Below, piece after piece: positions 45,743-53,722 of a stretch of DNA of 63,831 nt. Both the position numbers and the translations under genes were made by a program. Within the stretch, counting starts at the first letter, position 1; each line of letters opens with the position of its first letter. The stretch lies in NCBI GenBank assembly GCA_024637145.1, contig JAGXFQ010000019.1:1-63831 (forward strand), written 5' to 3'. This stretch comes from Desulfobulbaceae bacterium (GTDB lineage: Bacteria; Desulfobacterota; Desulfobulbia; Desulfobulbales; SURF-16). Below the pieces are notes generated by a model, which saw nothing but the letters and a program-made list of their open reading frames with translations, was not told where the DNA came from and did no database searches.

Positions 45743-46096
45743 ACTCTTTTCCAGGCCAGCAGGGCAGTCAAAGCTGCTGAGCCATCACCAGGGGGAGGCC
45801 TTGAGGCGACGAAATCACCACGTTTTGCCACCACCTCCCCGGCCTGGGGTGTTCCGTTCTCCAGAGGGTGCCAGGATCGACCCTTGGGTTCGCTAGGCGT
45901 AAGATCCCTTTCCAGAGCGCTCTGCTTTTTCTTGCCGATTACCACTAAACTTCAGCCATTTTACGAGTCATTCCCGCCAAGGCGGGAGATAAGCGGAGAC
46001 TTCGATCTGGGTGATTTAACCAAACTCTGGGTATTCCCGCCTGCGCGGCAATACCCAGAGTTTGAGGATTCATTGGCAGCAGATTTCCCTTTGCGC
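45743..46096. other. Convergent intergenic region with REP-like hairpins
   Basis: Between the convergent sigma-54 regulator and PilZ regulator genes. Two palindromic elements (45969-45990, 46022-46063) are described separately. No gene. Confidence 0.6.
45969..46063. repeat. Pair of REP-like palindromes
   Basis: First: CATTCCCGCC-AA-GGCGGGA at 45969-45989. Second: perfect 14-bp arms AAACTCTGGGTATT / AATACCCAGAGTTT around a CCCGCCTGCGCGGC loop at 46022-46063. The CATTCCCGCC...GGCGGGA form is common among dispersed intergenic repeats of proteobacteria; here it may also serve as a bidirectional terminator. Confidence 0.65.
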
Positions 46097-46786
46097 TCAG
46101 GCGAAGCGCACTCCGACCCGACAGGTGTCGTTCTCCTCCATACTGCTCCAGACCACAATGCCGGTCTTATCTTCCATGTTGGCCCGGAAGCTGAGGACCT
46201 GCTCCGTCCGTAACGGGTAGCTGGTCACCAGCCCTATGCCGCCGGAGGAGATGTCCACTGATCTGGCGCTGGTGCGGCAGCGTTGTGTCTCGCCCTCGCC
46301 GAGGACGGTCATGGCGATGTTCAGCTTCTGGGCGTGGGGGCGGCGCGGAAATTTACGAGTTTTTTTGACAAAGGCGTTGTTCGTGAAGCGGATGCCGGTA
46401 TGAAAATCCGCATCCTGCAAGGCCTGCTTGATAATGTCCTTGACCTCGGCCAGATCAAAGGGCTTGGTCATGAAGTGGCAGGCCCCGTTTTCAGCGGCAT
46501 CGATAATGTTGGCGCTCAACTCATCATCACCCATGTAGCTGGCGGTCATGATGATCACCTTGGTTTTCGGGCAGATATGCTGGATGACTTTCATCAGATC
46601 CAGGCCGTTGTAATCAGGAAGATGGATGTCAAGGAGGCAGAGATCATAGGGACAGATGCTCAGTTCATCCATGGCCACTCCGGCCGTTGACGCCGTGACC
46701 ACCTCAACTTCTTCCTGACGCAGGGCTTTCTGGAGGCCGTACAAGATTAACTGATCGTCATCAATGATCAAAATTTTCTTTTTCAC
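46097..46786 (-). CDS. Response regulator with C-terminal PilZ (c-di-GMP-binding) domain
   Basis: 229 aa. Receiver: ILIIDDDQLILYGLQ, acceptor in CLLDIHLPDYNGL, MTKPFD. PilZ: the RxxxR motif (RKFPR) and DxSxxG (DISSGG) are both present, so c-di-GMP binding is expected. GTG at 46786 with AGGTGA is taken as start because homology begins at KKKILIIDDD; a much longer open frame to 47245 crosses regulatory DNA and is not credible. Faces the heme-sensor system and is divergent from the cytochrome locus. No output beyond PilZ, so it acts by protein contact. Confidence 0.88.
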   Translation of the reverse strand: MKKKILIIDDDQLILYGLQKALRQEEVEVVTASTAGVAMDELSICPYDLCLLDIHLPDYNGLDLMKVIQHICPKTKVIIMTASYMGDDELSANIIDAAENGACHFMTKPFDLAEVKDIIKQALQDADFHTGIRFTNNAFVKKTRKFPRRPHAQKLNIAMTVLGEGETQRCRTSARSVDISSGGIGLVTSYPLRTEQVLSFRANMEDKTGIVVWSSMEENDTCRVGVRFA

Positions 46787-47153
46787 AGATTCACCTGAAG
46801 GAATGAGGGCGGAGAGCGTCACACTTGTTTTGAGTAAAGAGCAATTCGTGTGCCAGCCGTGGCCAGCCGCCTGAGCGCGAAAGTCTTTTCCTGACTCTTG
46901 AATAGGGTAGCACAGCCGCTTTAAAAACTGAAAGGCGATAGGCCCTGATCCGGCAAAAAAAAACAGGATCCGGGCCTGGCAACGCTCATTCAGAAAGTTG
47001 CAGGGCGATAACCTTGGCATGGTCTCCATTCTGAGGATCAGCCAATTGCTGAGTGAAACTCTGTATCGCCTAAGGACGAATGCTTGTAGAACGTCAATTT
47101 CTCTTTTTCCTATGGCCTGCAGTTGCCCGGGCGTTTTCCCGTTGGCCTCTCCT

Positions 47154-47261
47154 TTGGGAATATCACCAACAATAGCTGGGGCAAATAGCCAAAAGTCCAG
47201 CCGCTGGCTCGTGCAGAGCCGAGTTGGCAAAATAGCCAACCGCACCTGGGCAAATCCCCAA
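47154..47261 (+). promoter_or_regulatory. Array of four TTGG-N8-CCAA sites (activator-binding candidates)
   Basis: 16-bp imperfect palindromes: TTGGGAATATCACCAA (47154-47169), TGGGGCAAATAGCCAA (47177-47192), TTGGCAAAATAGCCAA (47224-47239), CTGGGCAAATCCCCAA (47246-47261). Start-to-start steps are 23, 47 and 22 bases. They lie 110-215 bases before the expected start of transcription from the sigma-54 promoter, the usual place for NtrC-family activator sites. Confidence 0.7.
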
Positions 47262-47344
47262 CTCGGGCTCTTAATAATTCCTGCCTGCTAAATTTTTCTC
47301 TCTATCCATTCAACATTATTTGTCTTTTTTGATTCTTCTCGGCA

Positions 47345-47360
47345 TGGCACAGCGCTTGCT
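47345..47360 (+). promoter_or_regulatory. Sigma-54 (-24/-12) promoter of the NHL-OmcS unit
   Basis: TGGCAC-AGCGC-TTGCT is a full match to TGGCAC-N5-TTGCW. The expected transcription start (about 47371) is almost at the ATG of the NHL gene (47373), so either the message is near-leaderless or translation starts further in. Confidence 0.8.
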
Positions 47361-47372
47361 TTGTCTATAGGC

Positions 47373-48392
47373 ATGGCAAACTGCAATGGGAAAAAATACA
47401 GCTCAGCACTTGTTTTGAACCTGATGGTCATACTCTGTTGCCTGAGCCCGGTCCTGGGGGAAGGGCAGTTCACAGAGAGCTATCTCTACAGCCTCTCTAA
47501 TTTTTCCGGCCTCCTTCCTTATAATTGGCCGACGCTGGCCATCGACGAAGAACGCCATGAGGCCTTCGTCATTTACCAGAACGATGTGGTGATCTTTAAC
47601 GATTCCGGCATGGAGGTGTACCGCTTTGGCGACGACATGGACCTTGGCCATGTCCTTGCCGCTGATGCCGGCCAGGGTGATGACATCCTGCTCCTCACCT
47701 ATAAAGAGGGCAGGTCACTGCTTTGGCGCTGCAACTACCGCGGGGAACCCCTGGCCGAGATTGCCCTTGCCGGTCTGCCTGCCCAGTTTAGCGACTTTAC
47801 CCCGAACCGCCTCATTTACCGAGACGGCCAAATCTATCTGGCCAGTCAAAACCAGATGCAGATCGTCATCTGTGCCGGCGATGGCACTTTTATCGAGGGC
47901 TTTGACCTTTTTGAGGTGTGCGGCATCGATGAGGAGAAGCGGGGAAATATCAATTTTTCCGGCTTCAGCCTGGATAAAGAGGGCAACATCCTCTTTACCA
48001 TCCCGACGCTGTTTAAGGCCAACATCTTGAGTAGAAACGGCATGGTCAGATCGTTCGGCAAGTCAGGTGGCGCCCCGGGCCGCTTCAACATTGTGGCCGG
48101 CATGGTGGCTGACAGCCACGGCAATTATCTGGTGGCTGACAAGCTGAAATGCGCCATTATCGTTTTTGACCAGGATCTTAAGTTCATAAAGGAGTTTGGC
48201 TACAGAGGGCCAAAGCCCGGAAACATGATCGGACCAAGCGATCTCGCCATTGATAAAAAAGACAGGATCTATGTTTCGCAAGGACGCGGCAAGGGAGTCA
48301 GCGTTTTCCGCTTGGAATACCGTGACTCAGCCGCGCATGGTGACTCGTTGGGAAAGCTGTCACAGATTAAAGGAGGAATGAACAGGGTTTAA
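47373..48392 (+). CDS. Secreted NHL-repeat beta-propeller protein
   Basis: 339 aa. N-terminal NGKK then a hydrophobic stretch and VLG-EGQ cleavage. The rest shows NHL-type beta-propeller units, e.g. PTLAIDEERHEAFVIYQ, FSGFSLDKEGNILF, GMVADSHGNYLVADK and DLAIDKKDRIYVSQGRG. NHL proteins recur in multiheme-cytochrome clusters, perhaps as scaffolds. No clear ribosome site at the ATG; see the adjacent sigma-54 promoter. Transcription probably reads on through the riboswitch into the OmcS-like gene, 195 bases downstream. Confidence 0.8.
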   Translation: MANCNGKKYSSALVLNLMVILCCLSPVLGEGQFTESYLYSLSNFSGLLPYNWPTLAIDEERHEAFVIYQNDVVIFNDSGMEVYRFGDDMDLGHVLAADAGQGDDILLLTYKEGRSLLWRCNYRGEPLAEIALAGLPAQFSDFTPNRLIYRDGQIYLASQNQMQIVICAGDGTFIEGFDLFEVCGIDEEKRGNINFSGFSLDKEGNILFTIPTLFKANILSRNGMVRSFGKSGGAPGRFNIVAGMVADSHGNYLVADKLKCAIIVFDQDLKFIKEFGYRGPKPGNMIGPSDLAIDKKDRIYVSQGRGKGVSVFRLEYRDSAAHGDSLGKLSQIKGGMNRV

Positions 48393-48458
48393 TCAGAAGC
48401 ACAGAGGAAAGTTCCAGAGAAGAAGACAAAGACACGTTGTACCAGAGGAAAAATAAGC

Positions 48459-48560
48459 GCCGGTTCGCACCGGCAAACCATCCCCCGAAAAAGGTAAACC
48501 CATCGTAAGGTGGGGACACAAAGTCTACAGGTCCTCTAAAAGGACGGCTGGGCTACCGGA
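48459..48560 (+). ncRNA. GEMM-type cyclic-dinucleotide riboswitch upstream of the OmcS-like gene
   Basis: Core: GGTAAACC, a stem CCCATC-GTAA-GGTGGG with GNRA loop, GGGGACACAAAGTC, a second stem GTCC-TCTAAAA-GGAC, then GGCTGGGCTACCGG. These correspond in order to the GEMM-I conserved elements (GGCAAACC, GNRA stem, GGGACGCAAAGCC, P2 and the GGUUACCG closing strand). A GCCGGT-TCGC-ACCGGC hairpin in front could compete with pairing of the same CCGGT to the terminal ACCGG. GGAGGG of the cytochrome gene follows 14 bases later. Ligand, c-di-GMP or 3',3'-cGAMP, cannot be decided by eye; the position equivalent to G20 reads G, favouring c-di-GMP. Confidence 0.8.
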
Positions 48561-48586
48561 GACCAAAATTTTTGGAGGGTGATTCA

Positions 48587-49843
48587 ATGAAGAAGTTCTA
48601 TAAAATAAATCTGGTATTAGCCAGTGCCGGCCTGTTGACCGTCGGTGTGGCTGGTTCTGCCCTGGCATTCCATAGCGGTGGCGTTGCTAACTGTGCGGGT
48701 TGTCACAGCATGCATTCCCCGGCCGAATTAGGGACTTACCTGCTGATTGGAAGCGATACGAGTTCCACCTGCCTGGGCTGCCATGAGAATGCCGGCGATA
48801 CCGTGCCGGACAGCTATCACATCAGTACCGCTGATGCCGATATGGTCGTGGGCCAAGGGCCTCTGCAGAGATCACCGGGCGGTGACTTTGGCTGGCTGAA
48901 GAAGGACTATAGCTGGGAAGTGGATGGTGTTGCTTATACCGAAGATGGCGACCGGCACGGCCATAATATCGTCGCCATTGACCTGGGCTATACGGAGGAT
49001 GCCACCAATGCCACCTCGCCGGGCGGCAGTTTTCTTGCCGGCGATCTGCAGTGCAACAGCTGCCATGATGCCCATGGCAAGTACAGAAGATTGGCCGACG
49101 GTACGGTGGCCACCAGCGGCGCCCCCATCATCGGCTCCGGTTCTTACGCTGACAGCGCCGTGCCTGCAGTGGGTCAGGCCGTTGGCGTCTACCGCCTGTT
49201 GGCCGGCAACGACTATACCACAGATAGCTTTGCCACTGCTGGTGCATTCTATACTGGCGTACCCGCCGCCGTGGCACCAGCTACCTATAACCAGAGCGAG
49301 GCAACAAACCAGGTCCGCGTCGCCTACGGCGCCCAGACCGCCGGCGGTGTCAATAGGTGGGGGACGTGGTGTGCCTCCTGCCACGCCGACATGCATTCAA
49401 GCTACAGCTACACCCATCCTGTTGACTGGCCACTGGCGGAGATTGCAGATCTCTATAACGCCTATGTGAGCTCTGGTATCATGACGGGTATTGTCGACAC
49501 AGCCTTCCTCTCCCTGGTGCCCTTTGCCCAAAACTCGGGAGCTTTCGCCACCCTGGCCGCCAATGCCAGCAATACCGATAGCGCCTTGACTGGGCCTGGC
49601 ACTGGTGATGAGGTCATGTGTCTCTCCTGCCATCGGGCCCATGCCTCCGGCTTCAGCAATATGCTGCGCTGGAACAACGACTCGGAATTTATGGTCGAAA
49701 ACGGCTTTTATACTGGTGTCGACGGTGCTTTAGCGATGGGCCGTACCGAGGCAGAGTTTCAGGCGGCTTACTATGACAGGCCGGCAACTGACTTTGCTGC
49801 TTTTCAGAGGGATCTTTGCAATAAATGTCATGCCCAAGATTAA
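48587..49843 (+). CDS. omcS: OmcS-like hexaheme c-type cytochrome (nanowire subunit homolog)
   Basis: 418 aa. Signal peptide ending SALA-FHSGG. Six CxxCH: CAGCH, CLGCH, CNSCH, CASCH, CLSCH, CNKCH. Long blocks correspond to Geobacter OmcS: FHSGGVANCAGCHSMH, SYHISTADADM, PGGDFGWLKKDYSW, GHNIVA, CHDAHGKYRRLADG, AVAPATYNQSEATNQVRVAY, CLSCHRAHASGF, and the end LCNKCHAQD. OmcS polymerises into extracellular heme filaments; heme number, spacing and length agree, so filament formation is likely. ATG follows GGAGGG; a TTG at 48572 overlaps that site. Regulated by the riboswitch in front and closed by a strong terminator: monocistronic or co-transcribed with the NHL gene. Confidence 0.92.
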   Translation: MKKFYKINLVLASAGLLTVGVAGSALAFHSGGVANCAGCHSMHSPAELGTYLLIGSDTSSTCLGCHENAGDTVPDSYHISTADADMVVGQGPLQRSPGGDFGWLKKDYSWEVDGVAYTEDGDRHGHNIVAIDLGYTEDATNATSPGGSFLAGDLQCNSCHDAHGKYRRLADGTVATSGAPIIGSGSYADSAVPAVGQAVGVYRLLAGNDYTTDSFATAGAFYTGVPAAVAPATYNQSEATNQVRVAYGAQTAGGVNRWGTWCASCHADMHSSYSYTHPVDWPLAEIADLYNAYVSSGIMTGIVDTAFLSLVPFAQNSGAFATLAANASNTDSALTGPGTGDEVMCLSCHRAHASGFSNMLRWNNDSEFMVENGFYTGVDGALAMGRTEAEFQAAYYDRPATDFAAFQRDLCNKCHAQD

Positions 49844-49878
49844 TCAGTTAAACATGCCGGCAGCCCTTGCCCCGGCAT

Positions 49879-49930
49879 AGCAACCCAGGAGGGCTGGCCG
49901 AGCGGTCAGCCCTCCTGGGGTTGCTTTTTC
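49879..49930 (+). terminator. Strong terminator after the OmcS-like gene
   Basis: 17-bp stem GCAACCCAGGAGGGCTG / CAGCCCTCCTGGGGTTGC (one bulge) followed by TTTTT. It separates the OmcS-like transcript from the downstream conduit operon. Confidence 0.93.
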
Positions 49931-50046
49931 CTGATTAATTCCTTGAGCATGTCTCTTTTTTAGTATGTAGTGATAGTGTTGCCCAGTCTTGTTCTTTCTT
50001 AGTGGGTGATGATACTAAAAGCAGCCTTGGAGAATTAATCAGCACG

Positions 50047-51507
50047 ATGATTTTTCTTTATCAAAAGCATGATGGTCGCAGGACAGTGAGGCGGCGCAAG
50101 GTCGTTTCCTTGTTTTTTTTAGCCGTTCTGGCGGCGGCCCTGCTTGCTGGTTGCCAACCGCTGCTGCATCCCTCTCAGCCGCTCCTGGCCGAGGACGGGG
50201 AAATCCATCTCTATGTCCAACCCTTTCCGCCGGAAGCCCAGCGCCTCCGTTTCAACCTGGCGGCAGTTGCCGCTGTCAGGGCCGACGGCAACCTGCTACC
50301 CCTGCCCCTTGCCATTTCTGAATTGAAGGAGGGTGAGGTCCAGAGACAGAGGCTCCTGGCCGTGGGCACCCTTGCCCCCGGGGAGTACCAGGGCCTTTCC
50401 TTTCTTGTTGACAACGCCTATCTGAAAACAGAAGAAGGCGAAGTCGCACTCGCGGTGAGTCACGAGCCCTATCTTGTCGAGTTCCCGTTCCTGATCACCA
50501 AGAACAAGGCCCAGCTTCTCCTCTTGAAGTTTAATTACAGCCACGCCCTCAGCGCCGGCGGTGTTGTTTTTTCTCCCGCCTTTACCATCTTCCTGCCCGG
50601 ACGTCTGGCCCCCAAGGTCCTGGGCTATGTGGCCAATGTGAAATCCAACAGCATCACCATCTTTGACAAAAATAAGCTGCAGGTCGTTGGGGTTATTACC
50701 ACCGGAGAGGCGCCAAAGGATATCGCTTTGGACCGCATCCGATATAGGGCTTACGTGCCGCTGGGCGGCGAAGATGCCCTGGCCCTTGTCGACGTAGGCG
50801 GCCAGGCCATTATTGATAAGGCCCGCCTCAACATCGGCGACGAACCCTGTGAGTCCGTGCTTACCCCGGACGGCAATCTTGTGGTCACCACAAACTTCGG
50901 CTCTGATACGGTGACCCTGACAGATTCCACCTCGCTGCTGGAAAGGGCACGGATTCCGGTGGGGGACGGCCCCTGTGGGGTGCTGGTCGATCAGAGCGGC
51001 AGGCGGGGCTATGTCCTCAATCTCTGGTCCGGGACGCTTTCTGTGCTTGATCTTGGTAATAGGCTGCTGGCCGCCACCCTGGCGGTGGGACCGGAGCCCA
51101 TTGCCGGCGCCTTCAGCCCCAGTGGCGACCGGCTCTTTGTCATCCATGCCATCTCCCCCCATCTTGAAGTGATCGACACCCGCACTCTGAGTGTTTTACA
51201 GCGGGTCTTTGTCGGCAGCGGCCTGAGTGATCTGGTCATGGACCCTCGTACGGAAATGCTCTACATCGCCAAAAAAGCCGAGGGGGCCGTGGAAATATTT
51301 GATCCCTTCAGCCTCGTTGCCGTGGATTCCATTCGGGTGGGCGAGACAGTGGGCCACCTGGCCATTGATGCTGAGGAGGGCAACCTCTACCTTGCCCTGC
51401 CTGACAGCGGCCGGGTTGCCGTTTACGACCTGCTGAGCAGAAAAAGGATCGCCGTCATCGAGGTGGGCAGGGGGCCGTGCGCTATAACCCTGATGGGCGA
51501 CAGGTAA
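50047..51507 (+). CDS. YVTN-type beta-propeller lipoprotein
   Basis: 486 aa. RRRK n-region and lipobox LLAGC at about residue 34. An N-terminal beta domain (about 40-190) is followed by a seven-bladed propeller of YVTN/lactonase type with repeats such as GEAPKDIALDRIRYRAYV, GDEPCESVLTPDGNLVVT, GDGPCGVLVDQSGRRGYV, GPEPIAGAFSPSGDRLFV. First gene of the downstream operon. May be surface-exposed or periplasmic scaffold of the conduit. Start uncertain: ATG 50047 chosen (GGAGAA somewhat far), GTG 50002 possible. Confidence 0.8.
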   Translation: MIFLYQKHDGRRTVRRRKVVSLFFLAVLAAALLAGCQPLLHPSQPLLAEDGEIHLYVQPFPPEAQRLRFNLAAVAAVRADGNLLPLPLAISELKEGEVQRQRLLAVGTLAPGEYQGLSFLVDNAYLKTEEGEVALAVSHEPYLVEFPFLITKNKAQLLLLKFNYSHALSAGGVVFSPAFTIFLPGRLAPKVLGYVANVKSNSITIFDKNKLQVVGVITTGEAPKDIALDRIRYRAYVPLGGEDALALVDVGGQAIIDKARLNIGDEPCESVLTPDGNLVVTTNFGSDTVTLTDSTSLLERARIPVGDGPCGVLVDQSGRRGYVLNLWSGTLSVLDLGNRLLAATLAVGPEPIAGAFSPSGDRLFVIHAISPHLEVIDTRTLSVLQRVFVGSGLSDLVMDPRTEMLYIAKKAEGAVEIFDPFSLVAVDSIRVGETVGHLAIDAEEGNLYLALPDSGRVAVYDLLSRKRIAVIEVGRGPCAITLMGDR

Positions 51508-51511
51508 CGAT

Positions 51512-53722
51512 TTGCCCGTCACGACAGGAGTACTTAAAAGGCTCGCTTTGCTCGGCGCCGGGGCGTTTTTCCTTTATTTTTGTGAGGCTCTACTTCTGGG
51601 CCAGACGGCTGTGGCCGACAGCATAAGCGCCCTGCTGGAATTTAATTACAATAGCATGAACACGGAAACTATGAACAAAGCAGCAGGCCAGAAAACGCAG
51701 ACAGACTCTTCCTCTTGGGGCCAGAAGTATAACCTGAACCTGGAAAAGAGCTTGTTCCCCAATCTGCGACTCACGGCCGGCGGCATTTTCGAGAAAAACA
51801 AGATGGACACGGACTTCGATGGGGAGGAGCGCACGTCGACGATCACCAATACCAGACCCTATGTTGATCTGACCTTAAACAACAGGCTCTACAAGGCCGC
51901 GCTCAGCTACAGCAAAAGGGAGGCCGAGCAGAAAAGGAGCGGCGCCCAGACGACTACCAGCATAAGTGAGCTGTACAGCTCCGTTCTGGGCTGGCGCCCC
52001 GATGGTCTGCCCACCTTTGACCTGCGGGTGGACAAAAATAATCTCTATGACAAGGAGCGCCAATTCCAGGACTCCACCACCACCACAGCCTCCTTGAACA
52101 GCCGCTATAGCACCGACAAATTCGACATCCGCTATAGTCCTATCCTTCGGGAGTACACCAACCATATTGACAATTATGAACTAAAAACCACCACCCACCA
52201 AGGCCGCCTGGGCTATGCCGATACCTTTTTCAACAGGCGCACCCAGTTCGGCGCCACCTATAACATCACCGACCGCCAGCAAACGATCATCGGCCATGGT
52301 ATGGGTGAGTTATTTGAACAGATCGTGGGTATTGTCGAAGGGCTCTTTGTGCAAAGCACCAGCCTGAACATGGTAGCGCTGACGCTCCTCAGGGAGCTCA
52401 ACGATGGTGATACAACCGTTGCCACCAGCGTCAATCTCGGTACCAATAACCCCTCGGCGGATCAAGTGCAACTGGGGTTTAATTTTGGTACGGATACGGA
52501 GGTGAATTCACTCCGGGTCTCGGTTGACACCAGTCTCATCTCTGATATTGTGGACTTTTTCACCTGGGAGATATACAGCAGTGACGATAACAGCTCCTGG
52601 CAGTTGGAGCAGACAGTCGCCCTGGCCCCCTTTAATGCCTTTCAAAATTATTTTGAGATCAATTTCAACAAGGTGACGGCCCAGTATATCAAGGTGGTGG
52701 CCACGCCCCTGCGCGACAGCAGTGTGCTGCCCGATTCGGCAGATCCCTTATATGCCAACATCTTTGTCACCGAGCTCCAGGCCTTTACCCGTGAACCGTT
52801 GCCGGACAAGGAAACAAAAAAATCCTCCACCAGCCACCAACTGAGCCTGGACGCCCGTACCAGACTGATGGACACGTTCAACCTGTTCCACAATGTCTCG
52901 TTTTTTATGACCAAAACCAGCCCAGGCCAGAGAGAGAGAAGTACGCTCAGTAATGTCCTGTCGGCCAGCCATAGTTTCAACGAGAAAGTGCGCGGCAATG
53001 TCAGGGTCTTGCGCGAGGATTTCCAGGAAATAAAATCCTCAGGCTATGCCCATGGCTATAGCGCCTCATTACGGGCTGACCCTCTTAAAACCCTGAACAA
53101 TACCCTGGTCTTCAGCGGTCGGCAGGAGAGGGCCGGCGATGATGACACCACTAGAAATTCCCTCTTCCTCCAGAATAGGGCCCGGCTCTACAAAGGCATC
53201 GACGCCTATATTGATGGCGGCGTGAGCTGGCAGAATAATGCCAACGGCCAAGATCAGGAGACCCTGACCTTGAATGTCGGCACCAATATTGTGCCGCACC
53301 GCTCCATGACCATCGCCCTCAATTATACGGAAAACAACAGCGATTCATCCGGCGGAACTTTGCCGGATTCGACAAGAAGAACAAACAAAACAAATGTGGG
53401 CCTCACCTGGCGACCTTTCCAGACCGTTTATATTGTTGCCTCCTATGGCCGGGTTGAGCAGGAAAACAGAAACGACACCCTGAAGAATTACTCGGTGAAC
53501 TGGTCACCCTTTCCATACGGTACTCTGCAGTTGCGCCTTGACTACAGCGAAGAGCTGCGGACCCAGAATCTGTCCAAATTGACCACCTTCAGGCCAAGCA
53601 TCCGCTGGGAAATTGCCCCGCGCATCGACTTGACGGTATCTTACTACAAGACCAAGAATGATACGGTTTTACAGACCATTGATATGGAGTCGTGGAATGC
53701 AAATATCAAAATCAGCTACTGA
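51512..53722 (+). CDS. Outer-membrane beta-barrel with discoidin-like insertion
   Basis: 736 aa. Signal peptide cleaved near AVA-DS; mature chain of alternating amphipathic strands (YNLNLEKSLFPNLRLTAGG, ASLNSRYSTDKFDIRYSP, RTNKTNVGLTWRPF) ending in Tyr (KISY), typical of BAM-assembled barrels. Around residues 285-425 a domain with FTWEIYSSDDNSSW and AQYIKVVATPL resembles a coagulation-factor 5/8 (discoidin) fold. By position it should be the porin of a porin-cytochrome conduit for the 26- and 16-heme proteins. TTG start with AGG spacing 7; no nearby ATG. Four bases after the YVTN gene. Confidence 0.78.
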   Translation: MPVTTGVLKRLALLGAGAFFLYFCEALLLGQTAVADSISALLEFNYNSMNTETMNKAAGQKTQTDSSSWGQKYNLNLEKSLFPNLRLTAGGIFEKNKMDTDFDGEERTSTITNTRPYVDLTLNNRLYKAALSYSKREAEQKRSGAQTTTSISELYSSVLGWRPDGLPTFDLRVDKNNLYDKERQFQDSTTTTASLNSRYSTDKFDIRYSPILREYTNHIDNYELKTTTHQGRLGYADTFFNRRTQFGATYNITDRQQTIIGHGMGELFEQIVGIVEGLFVQSTSLNMVALTLLRELNDGDTTVATSVNLGTNNPSADQVQLGFNFGTDTEVNSLRVSVDTSLISDIVDFFTWEIYSSDDNSSWQLEQTVALAPFNAFQNYFEINFNKVTAQYIKVVATPLRDSSVLPDSADPLYANIFVTELQAFTREPLPDKETKKSSTSHQLSLDARTRLMDTFNLFHNVSFFMTKTSPGQRERSTLSNVLSASHSFNEKVRGNVRVLREDFQEIKSSGYAHGYSASLRADPLKTLNNTLVFSGRQERAGDDDTTRNSLFLQNRARLYKGIDAYIDGGVSWQNNANGQDQETLTLNVGTNIVPHRSMTIALNYTENNSDSSGGTLPDSTRRTNKTNVGLTWRPFQTVYIVASYGRVEQENRNDTLKNYSVNWSPFPYGTLQLRLDYSEELRTQNLSKLTTFRPSIRWEIAPRIDLTVSYYKTKNDTVLQTIDMESWNANIKISY

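Larger units (their letters stand above)
46787..47372. other. Regulatory intergenic region of the cytochrome locus
   Basis: About 590 bases between the divergent PilZ regulator and NHL genes. Holds four TTGG-N8-CCAA sites and a sigma-54 promoter (separate entries). The central long dyad GAGCCGAGTTGG (47216-47227) / CCAACTCGGGCTC (47258-47270) brackets sites three and four. No gene. Confidence 0.7.

Noticed and set aside
46787..47245. N-terminal extension of the PilZ response regulator to 382 residues
   Set aside because: The receiver homology begins at 46786; the extra 153 codons would cross the TTGG-N8-CCAA array and show no domain.
47150..47275. The repeated GGCAAAT...GCC motifs considered as a riboswitch
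   Set aside because: No match to GEMM or other known aptamers; the four elements are better explained as spaced DNA palindromes upstream of a sigma-54 promoter.
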